Shown here piece after piece: positions 54,352-62,335 of a stretch of DNA of 63,556 nt. This DNA comes from Mogibacterium sp. (lineage in GTDB: Bacteria; Bacillota; Clostridia; Peptostreptococcales; Anaerovoracaceae). Both the position numbers and the translations under genes were made by a program. The DNA is taken from the NCBI GenBank assembly GCA_017433975.1, contig JAFRGD010000026.1:1-63556 (forward strand). The letters run 5' to 3'. Under the pieces are notes generated by a model. That model did no database searches. It saw only the letters and a list, made by a program, of their open reading frames with translations, and was not told the DNA's origin. Every line of letters begins with the position of its first letter. Position 1 is the stretch's first letter.

Positions 54352-55112
54352 TCAAGATCGAAGTGCTTTATCCTGAGATCGCGAACCTCTTCGGTGACCT
54401 GGCCAACGTCCGATACATGAAGGCATCCGTGCCGGCCTGCGATGTCATCGAGACCGACCTCAAGTCCCGGCCGCAGTTTCTCGACGCGGACAACGAAATC
54501 ACCCTGGTTTACATGGGTACGATGACGGAAAACGCCCAGCTCGTCGCGATGGACCATCTGGAACCGTATCGGAACGAAGTCCGCGAAGCGATTGCACGCG
54601 GCCAGCGGTTCTTCTTCACCGGAAACGCGTTTGAGATCCTGGCCAAGGAGATCGTCGACCTGGACGACATGCCGTACGATGCGGACCACCCGCGCGTCGA
54701 CAAGCAGAGCAAGACGACGCGGTGCCTCCAGCTGTTTGACATTACCGTGACGCGGCAGATGATGCACCGCTTCAATTCCCTGTACCTCGGGACGTACGAT
54801 GACGTCGAGGTCGTCGGGTTCAAGAGCATCTTTACCCATGCAAAGTGCAATTACGCGTATGAGCCGCTGTTCCGGACTGTCAAAGGACCGGGTATCGACA
54901 ATACGTTGACGGGCGAGGGGATCCGGTATAAGAATTTCATGGCGACGTATCTGACAGGGCCGCTGATGGTCCTGAATCCGCCGTTCCTGCAGCGGTTTCT
55001 GACGGAGCTCGGCGAGACCGAAATCGCGCTGCCGCACCTCGACGCGGCCATGGAGGCTTACGACCAGCGCCTCCGGGAGTTCAAGCGCGAGGGTTTAAAT
55101 TATAACTATTAG
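54348..55112 (+). CDS. GatD-like class I glutamine amidotransferase homolog with altered active site
   Basis: 254 residues; N-terminal YPEIANLFGDLANVRYM matches GatD (YPDxxNxYGDxGN). The nucleophile elbow, normally ICGGYQ, reads FFFTGNAFEI with Thr91 at the Cys position. The catalytic His motif GTYLHGP reads ATYLTGP with Thr203. So neither Cys nor His of the glutaminase triad is present, and free glutamine hydrolysis is not expected. The fold and the coupling to murT are conserved, so it may be a structural or regulatory partner, or the pair may use ammonia. The gene is not broken: length and frame are normal. Confidence 0.85.
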   Translation: MIKIEVLYPEIANLFGDLANVRYMKASVPACDVIETDLKSRPQFLDADNEITLVYMGTMTENAQLVAMDHLEPYRNEVREAIARGQRFFFTGNAFEILAKEIVDLDDMPYDADHPRVDKQSKTTRCLQLFDITVTRQMMHRFNSLYLGTYDDVEVVGFKSIFTHAKCNYAYEPLFRTVKGPGIDNTLTGEGIRYKNFMATYLTGPLMVLNPPFLQRFLTELGETEIALPHLDAAMEAYDQRLREFKREGLNYNY

Positions 55113-55125
55113 AAGGGCTGATACG

Positions 55126-55938
55126 ATGAGTGTGAACGAAGTATATAGAAAAGCGAGCAACGGCGAAGGCCAGCTCGCTTCGTATTACTCCCTGTGTGAG
55201 CAGCCGACGGCGATCGTTCAGCTGGTCCACGACATGTCGGAACACGCCGGCCGCTACGCGGACATCGCGGAAGCGGTCAATTCCGTGCACTTCGATTATT
55301 ACGCCAACGACATCGTCGGCCACGGGATGAGCAAACAGGGACACAAGGGCGCCTTCGCGATGAAGGACGTCACCCTCGAGTTCCTGATCGAAGACATCGC
55401 GACGCTCTTCGACTACGCTACCGAACGATCCGGCCACCTGCCAAAGGTCCTCGTCGGCATCGGCATCGGCGCTTCGCTGGCCTGTCTGTATACGGCCAAA
55501 TATAAAGACGTCGACATGCTGGTCCTCTGCGGCCCGCTTTCCAAGCCGAATCAGCGGAAGATCGGCAAAATCGTCGAAGGGGATGAGGTGTGGCTGAGCA
55601 GCGACGAAGCGATCTGCGAGGCGTACAAGAAAGACGCGGACTGCGGCTTTCCGCTCGAGAAGCGCGCGGCCAGGGAAATCGTCCGCGCGCACAAGAGCCT
55701 CTTCGGCAAGAACGGGATTTGCCAGATTCCGGACATCCCGGTTTATATCATCGCCGGCAAACTGGACCCGCTCGGCAAGAACGGGGAGGCGGCGCACCGC
55801 ATGATGGAGGAGTTCGTGACCACCGGCCATTCCCAGGTCACTTACAAACTGTATAACGGCTTCCACGACGTCCTGCACGACGTCGCCCGCGCCGAACTGA
55901 CGCGCGACCTCCGTGCCTGGGCCGACCAGAACCTATAA
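55126..55938 (+). CDS. Alpha/beta-hydrolase fold protein with missing nucleophile
   Basis: 270 residues, monoacylglycerol-lipase/S33-like: DMSEHAGRYADIA near the N terminus, DIVGHGMS, LDPLGKNG with the catalytic Asp position and GFHDVLHD with the His. The nucleophile elbow expected as GHSMG reads GIGIG (Gly113 where Ser should be), so ordinary hydrolase activity is unlikely. It follows gatD by 13 bases after GAAGGGCTG and seems to share its operon. It could bind a lipid or peptidoglycan-linked ligand. A terminator follows. Confidence 0.85.
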   Translation: MSVNEVYRKASNGEGQLASYYSLCEQPTAIVQLVHDMSEHAGRYADIAEAVNSVHFDYYANDIVGHGMSKQGHKGAFAMKDVTLEFLIEDIATLFDYATERSGHLPKVLVGIGIGASLACLYTAKYKDVDMLVLCGPLSKPNQRKIGKIVEGDEVWLSSDEAICEAYKKDADCGFPLEKRAAREIVRAHKSLFGKNGICQIPDIPVYIIAGKLDPLGKNGEAAHRMMEEFVTTGHSQVTYKLYNGFHDVLHDVARAELTRDLRAWADQNL

Positions 55939-55944
55939 AAAAAC

Positions 55945-55976
55945 GAGCAAGTACTTAAAAGTACTTGCTCATTCTT
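55945..55976. terminator. Bidirectional terminator overlapping the 3' end of the GntR gene
   Basis: An 11-bp perfect stem GAGCAAGTACT/AGTACTTGCTC with T-runs on both sides. On the minus strand the last codons of the regulator (Ser-Lys-Tyr-Phe-stop) form one arm and the loop. Confidence 0.85.
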
Positions 55977-56608
55977 CTTAATTTGGACTGTTCCATGTGG
56001 TACTGCATGGCCCGCCGGCCCGCCGCGGTGTTCTTGTTCTCGAAGGCGTCAAAGATCGCTTTGTGCTCCTTGAGGATCGTCCGGACGTAGTCGCCGGAGA
56101 AGGTCTTTGGCGGGGCGGAGTGTTTGAGGTATGTCTGATACGAAGAAAGCGTCTGGTAAAGCATGCGGTTCTTCGTTCCTTTGTAGATGATGTTGTGGAA
56201 CTGCGAGTTAAACTGGAGGACCTTGTCCGCATCCTCCTTGAGCGTGTAGAATTCCATGAATTCCACGTTCTCGCGAAGCTGGTCGACCTCCTCATCGTTC
56301 ATCCGCTCGATGGCCCACTGGACCGCCTGCATCTCAAAGATGCACCGGAGGTCGAAGAGGTCCGAGATATCGCGCTTGGTCAGACCGATGACGTAGGCGC
56401 CGCGGTTCGGGATGTTCTCGATCAGACCGTCCGTCTCGAGCTGGCGGAGCGCCTCGCGGACCGGCGTACGGCTGACGTTGTATTCCTTACAGATGCTCTG
56501 CTCGGTCAGTTTTTCGCCGGATTTGATCTTGCCGGACAGGATGTCCTTTTGGATCTGGACGAACAGACTCGTGGACAGAGGCTGGTTATTATTCTCGATG
56601 GTAGCCAA
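55955..56608 (-). CDS. GntR-family (FadR/FCD-type) transcriptional regulator
   Basis: 217 residues from a TTG at 56608 after GAGGTGAG; the longer ATG frame to 56668 runs through the promoter. The N-terminal winged helix (LTEQSICKEYNVSRTPVREALRQLETDGLI) is typical GntR, and the C-terminal FCD domain (about residues 85-205) would bind a small acid or metal-bound ligand. No metabolic gene lies next to it, so the effector is unknown. Direct repeats cover its promoter, suggesting autoregulation. Confidence 0.9.
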   Translation of the reverse strand: MATIENNNQPLSTSLFVQIQKDILSGKIKSGEKLTEQSICKEYNVSRTPVREALRQLETDGLIENIPNRGAYVIGLTKRDISDLFDLRCIFEMQAVQWAIERMNDEEVDQLRENVEFMEFYTLKEDADKVLQFNSQFHNIIYKGTKNRMLYQTLSSYQTYLKHSAPPKTFSGDYVRTILKEHKAIFDAFENKNTAAGRRAMQYHMEQSKLRRMSKYF

Positions 56609-56638
56609 TTTTCTCACCTCAATATGATATAATATTGT

Positions 56639-56695
56639 CGTATATACAATTATGATGCGTGTATACAATTATATTCTTAAAATACAATTTGTCAA
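56639..56695 (-). promoter_or_regulatory. GntR gene promoter with direct-repeat operator
   Basis: On the minus strand TTGACA (56695-56690), 16 bases, TATAAT (56673-56668). Plus-strand repeats CGTATATACAATTAT (56639-56653) and CGTGTATACAATTAT (56658-56672), 19 bases apart, cover the -10 and start region. This fits repression by the encoded regulator. Confidence 0.7.
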
Positions 56696-56715
56696 CACGG
56701 TGAGGGAAGAAAAGA

Positions 56716-57408
56716 GTGAAAAAAATGAGCCGTTTGAAAAATAATACAACCTGGAATGAAAAGGATGTGAACAGGGTTCTCGACCTGCTGAAGGAGCGGT
56801 ATCCGGAGGCGGGCTGCGCGCTGCGCCACGACTCGGTGTTCCACCTGTTGATTGCGGTCGTCCTCTCGGCGCAAACGACGGACGTGAGCGTCAATAAGGT
56901 CACGCCGGAGCTCTTCCGGCGATATCCGGACCCCGCGTCGCTTGCGGCGGCGAACCCGGCGGACGTGCAGGAGATCATCCGCCAGATCGGCCTCTATAAG
57001 AGCAAGGCATCCAACATCATCCGCCTTTCAGAGGCACTGGTGCGCGACTATAACTGTGAGGTGCCTGGCGACCACGCGCAGCTGACAAAACTGCCGGGAG
57101 TAGGGCGGAAGACCGCCAACGTCGTGCTTGCGGAGGGCTTCGGCGAGCAGCGGATCGCGGTCGATACGCACGTCTTCCGCGTGTCCAACCGGATCGGCCT
57201 CGCGGCGTCGGACGACGTGGTGCACACCGAGGAGATGCTGATGGAGGTCCTTCCGAACGATCGCTGGACCGAGGCGCACCATCTGTTGATTTTCCACGGC
57301 CGGAATCTCTGCAAGGCGCGCAAGCCGGACTGTGAGGCCTGTCCGATCAGTGGCTTCTGTAAGTATTGTGTAGAGAAAAGTACAGTCCAAAACGGTCCGA
57401 AGGAGTAA
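56716..57408 (+). CDS. nth: Endonuclease III
   Basis: 230 residues from GTG at 56716; an ATG at 56725 is an alternative. A base-excision repair glycosylase/lyase. The HhH motif LPGVGRKTANVV carries the catalytic Lys, VDTHVFRVSNR the catalytic Asp, and CKARKPDCEACPISGFC the [4Fe-4S] cluster (C-x6-C-x2-C-x5-C). Slightly longer than E. coli Nth through short extensions at both ends. Confidence 0.96.
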   Translation: MKKMSRLKNNTTWNEKDVNRVLDLLKERYPEAGCALRHDSVFHLLIAVVLSAQTTDVSVNKVTPELFRRYPDPASLAAANPADVQEIIRQIGLYKSKASNIIRLSEALVRDYNCEVPGDHAQLTKLPGVGRKTANVVLAEGFGEQRIAVDTHVFRVSNRIGLAASDDVVHTEEMLMEVLPNDRWTEAHHLLIFHGRNLCKARKPDCEACPISGFCKYCVEKSTVQNGPKE

Positions 57409-57415
57409 CATTTAG

Positions 57416-57444
57416 TTGCAATTGATAACGGCTTTTGGTATGAT
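57416..57444 (+). promoter_or_regulatory. gap operon promoter
   Basis: TTGCAA (57416-57421), 17 bases, TATGAT (57439-57444). The leader of about 50 bases ends in AAGGAGGA before the gap ATG. Confidence 0.75.
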
Positions 57445-57503
57445 ATATCGGTAAAAATATGTTTAGAAATCAATATTATTATTAAATCAAGGAGGATTTT
57501 AAA

Positions 57504-58517
57504 ATGGCAAGAGTAGGTATTAGTGGGTTTGGACGGATTTCGAGAGTCGTCATGAGAGCAGCTCTCGACATGCCGGATGTTGAAATCGCGGGCATCAACT
57601 ATCGTAATTCAACGGTTGACTATATTGCGTATCTGCTGAAATACGATTCGACCTTTGGCAGATTCCCTGGCGTTATCGAGACGTATGACAAGGGCATCAT
57701 CGTTAACGGCAAGAAGATTCCGGTCTTCATGGAAGGCGATGCGAAGTGCATTCCATGGGCAGACTGCGGTGCGGACTACGTCATGGAAGGCACCGGCGCT
57801 TACACAACGACTGAGAAGTGCCAGGATCACCTCGACGCCGGCGCAAAAAAGGTCATCATCTCCGCTCCTGCAAAGGACAAGGAAACCCCGACCTTCGTAT
57901 ATGGTGTCAACCACAAAGAATACAAGTCTGAGTATAACGTAGTTTCTAATGCGTCCTGCACGACGAACTGCCTCGCGCCTCTCTGCAAGGTTCTGAACGA
58001 CAACTACGGCATCGAGCAGGGTCTCATGGCGACGATCCACGCTGTTACTGCGAAGCAGAACACCGTTGACGGCAGATCCAACAAGGACTGGAGAGCGGGC
58101 CGCGGTGTCTTCGGCAACATCATCCCGACGACGACCGGTGCTGCCAAGGCGGTTGGACTGGTCATTCCTGAACTCAAGGGCAAGATGACGGGCATCTCCT
58201 ACAGAGTCCCGACTGCTGACGTCTCCGTGGTCGACCTCAACGTCATGCTCAAGAACCCGACGACTTACGATGATATCTGCGCAAAGATGCTTGAGGCGTC
58301 CGAAGGCGAGCTCAAGGGAGTTCTGGAATACGTTGATGACGAAGTCGTAACGACCGATTTCCTGGGCGATGCGCACACCTCGATCTTCGACAAGAGACAG
58401 GGCATCCAGCTGAACGACAAGTTCTTCAAGATCGTCGGTTTCTATGACAACGAGTACGGTTACAGCGCCAAGACGCTCGAGCTCATCAGACACATGGCTG
58501 CAGTAGACGGGAGATAA
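57504..58517 (+). CDS. gap: Glyceraldehyde-3-phosphate dehydrogenase, type I
   Basis: 337 residues. It oxidises glyceraldehyde-3-phosphate to 1,3-bisphosphoglycerate. The catalytic SNASCTTNC contains the active Cys; [12 protein letters not shown] and [12 protein letters not shown] are intact. Two cofactor-site deviations are seen: GFGRISR in place of GFGRIGR, and INYRNST where most type I enzymes have IND (the Asp that holds the ribose of NAD). That may change NAD/NADP preference. Strong Shine-Dalgarno and biased codons (AGA for Arg) indicate high expression. Order gap-pgk-tpiA. Confidence 0.96.
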   Translation: MARVGISGFGRISRVVMRAALDMPDVEIAGINYRNSTVDYIAYLLKYDSTFGRFPGVIETYDKGIIVNGKKIPVFMEGDAKCIPWADCGADYVMEGTGAYTTTEKCQDHLDAGAKKVIISAPAKDKETPTFVYGVNHKEYKSEYNVVSNASCTTNCLAPLCKVLNDNYGIEQGLMATIHAVTAKQNTVDGRSNKDWRAGRGVFGNIIPTTTGAAKAVGLVIPELKGKMTGISYRVPTADVSVVDLNVMLKNPTTYDDICAKMLEASEGELKGVLEYVDDEVVTTDFLGDAHTSIFDKRQGIQLNDKFFKIVGFYDNEYGYSAKTLELIRHMAAVDGR

Positions 58518-58525
58518 GAACGGAT

Positions 58526-59710
58526 ATGAAGAAGACAGTTAGAGATATAGACTGGAGCGGAAAGACCGCGGTCGTACGCTGCGACTTCAACGTTCCGCTC
58601 AAGGACGGCAAGATCACGGACGATACCCGTATCACGGCGTCCCTGCCGACGATCCAGTACCTGCACGAGAACGGTGCAAAGGTCGTCCTGATGTCCCACC
58701 TCGGCAGACCAAAGGGTGCACCGGACCCGCAGTATTCGCTGGCGCCGGTCGCAGAGCGGCTGTCCGAGTGCCTCGGCTTCCCGGTTCTCTTCGTGAAGTC
58801 CGACGTCGTCGTGGACGACGAGGTCCGCAAGGCAATCGCTGAAATGGATCCGAACGGCGTTGCTCTGCTCGAGAATGTCAGATTCCGCGCAGAGGAGACC
58901 AAGAACGGCGCAGACCTCGCGAAGGCTCTGTCCGAACTCGGTGACGTCTTCGTCCAGGACGCGTTCGGTACGTCCCACAGAGCGCACTCCTCGACCACGG
59001 GCATCGCGGACTACCTGCCTGCGGTTTCCGGCTTCCTGATTGAGAAGGAACTCAAGTTCCTCGGCGAGGCGGTTGAGTCTCCGGAGAGACCGTTTGCGGC
59101 GATCATGGGCGGCGCAAAGGTGGCAGACAAGATTCCTGTTATCGTCAACCTGCTCGACAAGGTCGACGTCCTCATCATCGGCGGCGGAATGGCTTACACA
59201 TTCCTCAAGGCGAACGGTTGCGAGATCGGCAAATCGATCTTCGACGAGGAAGGCTTCAAGCTGATCCCGGAGATTATGGCCAAGGCGGACGCCAAGGGCG
59301 TCAAGCTGCTTCTCCCGGTCGACGTCGTCATGGCGGACGAGTTCAAAGAGGACTCCCCGTTCATCATCTGCGACGTGGACAAGATGGACGCGGACAAGAT
59401 GGGCATGGACATCGGTCCGAAGACCATCAAAGAGTACACCTACGAGCTCTCCAAGGCCAAGACGATCGTCTGGAACGGACCGATGGGCGTGTTCGAATTC
59501 CCGGCGTTTGCGGCGGGCACCAACGCGATCGCTGAGTGCCTCGCGGACTCCGCGGCGACGACGGTCATCGGCGGCGGCGACTCCGCGGCTGCGGTTCAGC
59601 AGGCTGGACTCGCGGACGAGATGACTCACATTTCGACCGGCGGCGGCGCGAGCCTCGAGTTCCTCGAAGGCAAGGCCCTGCCTGGCATCGTCTGCCTGGA
59701 CGACAAATAA
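58526..59710 (+). CDS. pgk: Phosphoglycerate kinase
   Basis: 394 residues, normal length. It makes ATP from 1,3-bisphosphoglycerate. Motifs: [20 protein letters not shown] near the N terminus, SHLGRPKG, the central [21 protein letters not shown] and the C-terminal [13 protein letters not shown] with [13 protein letters not shown]. Eight bases after gap. Confidence 0.98.
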   Translation: MKKTVRDIDWSGKTAVVRCDFNVPLKDGKITDDTRITASLPTIQYLHENGAKVVLMSHLGRPKGAPDPQYSLAPVAERLSECLGFPVLFVKSDVVVDDEVRKAIAEMDPNGVALLENVRFRAEETKNGADLAKALSELGDVFVQDAFGTSHRAHSSTTGIADYLPAVSGFLIEKELKFLGEAVESPERPFAAIMGGAKVADKIPVIVNLLDKVDVLIIGGGMAYTFLKANGCEIGKSIFDEEGFKLIPEIMAKADAKGVKLLLPVDVVMADEFKEDSPFIICDVDKMDADKMGMDIGPKTIKEYTYELSKAKTIVWNGPMGVFEFPAFAAGTNAIAECLADSAATTVIGGGDSAAAVQQAGLADEMTHISTGGGASLEFLEGKALPGIVCLDDK

Positions 59711-59722
59711 TCAGTATTAACG

Positions 59723-59772
59723 AGACGGTACCGGAATCCGCCTTCGCACGAAGCGCAGGATTTCTGTACCGT
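59723..59772 (+). other. Intercistronic hairpin between pgk and tpiA
   Basis: Nested stems: GACGGTAC/GTACCGTC outside, AATCC/GGATT within, CTTCG-CAC-GAAG at the tip. There is no T-run directly after, so an mRNA-stability or processing element is more likely than a terminator. Confidence 0.55.
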
Positions 59773-59818
59773 CTTCCCAAAGATAAGACAAAATTTTCAT
59801 TCCGAAAGGATCTTTACC

Positions 59819-60583
59819 ATGGAAAAATTTCTGATCGCCGGCAACTGGAAGATGAACAAGACGACGCGTGAAGCTGTCGCGTTCGCGGAAGAACTCAAGG
59901 CGTGCGGCCTGGCCAACGAGGACGAGGTCGCCATCATGGCGCCGTTCACCCAGCTCGCCGCGCTCAAGGACGCCTTCGCCGGCACCGGAATCCGCGTCGG
60001 CGCGCAAAACGTCCACTTCGCTCCGTCCGGAGCTTATACCGGAGAGATCTCTGTCGCGATGCTCTCGGAGATCGGCGTTGACTTCTGCGTCGTCGGCCAC
60101 TCGGAGCGGAGAGAATACTTCGCGGAGACGGACGAGACCGTCAACCTGAAACTGAAGGCTCTGCTTGCAGGCGGCATCACACCGATCCTCTGCGTCGGCG
60201 AGTCGCTCGAGATCCGCAATGCAGGAAACGCGCAGACGTTCGTCAGCGGCCAAATCTGCGCGGACTACGAAGGCATCCCGGCGGAGGACGCGGAGCGCAT
60301 CGTCATCGCGTACGAACCGATCTGGGCGATCGGGACGGGCGTGACCGCGACACCGGAACAGGCGCAGGAGATGTGCGAGTTCATCCGCGGCATGATGTGC
60401 GGACTGTACGGAGAAGCAGTAGGGAACAACATCCTGATTCAGTACGGCGGCAGCATGAAGCCAGGCAACGCGCGCGACCTTCTGTCCAAGCCGGACATCA
60501 ACGGCGGACTGATCGGCGGCGCGAGCCTCGACGTCAAGGGCTTTGCCGAGATCGCGAAGTTTGCGGACGAGATTCAAAAGTAA
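59819..60583 (+). CDS. tpiA: Triosephosphate isomerase
   Basis: 254 residues. Catalytic Lys in AGNWKMN, His in VVGHSERR and Glu in AYEPIWAIG; the phosphate loop is GGASLDVKGFAEI. It interconverts dihydroxyacetone phosphate and glyceraldehyde-3-phosphate. GAAAGGATC precedes the ATG. Confidence 0.98.
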   Translation: MEKFLIAGNWKMNKTTREAVAFAEELKACGLANEDEVAIMAPFTQLAALKDAFAGTGIRVGAQNVHFAPSGAYTGEISVAMLSEIGVDFCVVGHSERREYFAETDETVNLKLKALLAGGITPILCVGESLEIRNAGNAQTFVSGQICADYEGIPAEDAERIVIAYEPIWAIGTGVTATPEQAQEMCEFIRGMMCGLYGEAVGNNILIQYGGSMKPGNARDLLSKPDINGGLIGGASLDVKGFAEIAKFADEIQK

Positions 60584-60607
60584 TTCTTAAAAGGAGCGGT
60601 TGACCGG

Positions 60608-62242
60608 TTGAGCACGAACAATACGATCAAACGGAACAGTTTCATAGAGGGAGCAGCCTTATCCTACATCGCGATGATCGTGATCAAGGTGCTTGGCGCG
60701 CTTTACAGTATCCCGTTCTATAGCCTGATCGGCGACAAGGGCGGGTTCCTCTATTCGTGCGCCTATAATGTCTACGTTTTCTTCCTCGACATCTCGACGT
60801 CCGGCATTCCGGTCGCGCTGAGCATTCTCATCGGGGAGTACAACGCGCTCGAGATGTACGGGTCCAAAGAGAAGGCGTACAAACTGGGACGGAACATCGT
60901 GGCGGTCATCGCGCTCGCGGCCTTTGCGTTCATGCAGATCGCGGCGACACCGCTCGCGAACTTCTTCCTGACAGACATGACGACCGGCGCGACGGTGGCG
61001 GAGGTCGCCATCGCGATCCGCGTCGTCTCGACGTGCCTGCTCGTCGTACCGTTCTTAAGCGTGCTCCGCGGGTACATGCTGGGGCACAAATTCATCGCGG
61101 TCTCGTCCAACACGCAGCTGATCGAGCAGATCATCCGCATCGCAGTCGTCCTCATAGGCGCATATGTCACGCTGCGGGTCTTCCACATGGACCTCATCGT
61201 GGCGGTCTCGACGGCGCTCTCCGGCGCGGCCATCGGCGCGTTCGGCGCGCTTTTATATCTGATCCATAAGAAAACCAAAAATGCGAATCTTTTCCCGACC
61301 ACGACCCGTAACGAAGTCATCGACACCAACAGCGTGATCGTCCACAAACTGGTCGGGTATTCCGTCGTCGTCATCCTGATTTCGATCGCGAGCAACGTCT
61401 ATTTCATCGTGGACATGAAGCTCCTCCTGCACGGCCTGCACCGCATTGGCTATGCGGACACGGACGCGCAGACCATCGCGAGCATCACGTCCACCTGGAT
61501 TCCAAAGATCACCAACATCGTGACCGCACTTGCGCTGGCCATGACGAGCAGCATCGCGCCGCACATCGCGGACGACTACGCAGTGCGGAACTATAAGGGG
61601 ATCCAGCATAAGATCAACCAGGCGTTCCGGGTCATCATCCTGCTCGCGCTGCCGATGTCCGTCGGGCTGATCGGCTTCGCGGATTCGATTTACTGCATGT
61701 TCTACGGGCACAATGACTTCGGAACGTACATCCTGATGGTGACGTCCGTGGTCAACATCGCGCTGACCGGGGCTAACTTGCTCGGCATGTCGCTCCAGAG
61801 CATGAACCGCGGAAAGATCGTCTGTTTCGCGACGATTACGGGCATCGTGGCGAACGCGTCGCTCGACCTGCCGCTCATTTACCTGTTCAACCGGATCGGC
61901 TTCCGGCCGTACCTCGGCGCGGTCTGGTCCAGCGTGATCGGGCAGTCGCTCACGTGCATCATCCTGACGGCTTATCTATACAAAAAGACCCCGGTCCGCT
62001 ACACCGAGGCGATGGTCACGCTCCGGCGGGCCATCCCGCCGCTTGCGGTCATGTCCGCGTCCGTCTGGCTCTTCCGCAAGGTCTGGCCGGTGGTCGAGCA
62101 GCGCGGCCTGCTGCAGGTCTTCCAGCTGCTCGTGGCGGCCGTCGTCTGCGCGGGAATCTTCTACCTGACCGCATTCGCGACGCGCGCGATGGACAAGGAC
62201 GTCGTCAGGGAACTGATCCGGGAGCGGCTGAAACGCGACTAG
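60608..62242 (+). CDS. MurJ/SpoVB-type oligosaccharide flippase
   Basis: 544 residues from a TTG at 60608, 11 bases after AAGGAG, somewhat distant. About 14 membrane helices of the MVF/polysaccharide transport superfamily; N-terminal GAALSYIAMIVIKVLGALYSIPFYSLIG matches the SpoVB/YtgP group. Members flip lipid II or similar lipid-linked sugars. Which lipid is moved cannot be told from sequence. It follows the glycolysis genes by 24 bases but need not share their function. Confidence 0.88.
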   Translation: MSTNNTIKRNSFIEGAALSYIAMIVIKVLGALYSIPFYSLIGDKGGFLYSCAYNVYVFFLDISTSGIPVALSILIGEYNALEMYGSKEKAYKLGRNIVAVIALAAFAFMQIAATPLANFFLTDMTTGATVAEVAIAIRVVSTCLLVVPFLSVLRGYMLGHKFIAVSSNTQLIEQIIRIAVVLIGAYVTLRVFHMDLIVAVSTALSGAAIGAFGALLYLIHKKTKNANLFPTTTRNEVIDTNSVIVHKLVGYSVVVILISIASNVYFIVDMKLLLHGLHRIGYADTDAQTIASITSTWIPKITNIVTALALAMTSSIAPHIADDYAVRNYKGIQHKINQAFRVIILLALPMSVGLIGFADSIYCMFYGHNDFGTYILMVTSVVNIALTGANLLGMSLQSMNRGKIVCFATITGIVANASLDLPLIYLFNRIGFRPYLGAVWSSVIGQSLTCIILTAYLYKKTPVRYTEAMVTLRRAIPPLAVMSASVWLFRKVWPVVEQRGLLQVFQLLVAAVVCAGIFYLTAFATRAMDKDVVRELIRERLKRD

Positions 62243-62257
62243 CCCTGCCTGGAAAAG

Positions 62258-62286
62258 TTGACGGCGCACTCCTTTTTCGGTATACT
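62258..62286 (+). promoter_or_regulatory. SPFH gene promoter
   Basis: TTGACG (62258-62263), 17 bases, TATACT (62281-62286). Confidence 0.75.
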
Positions 62287-62335
62287 ATTGGGGCGGACTG
62301 CGGTCCGCAATTCATCATAGGAGGATATTGAAACC

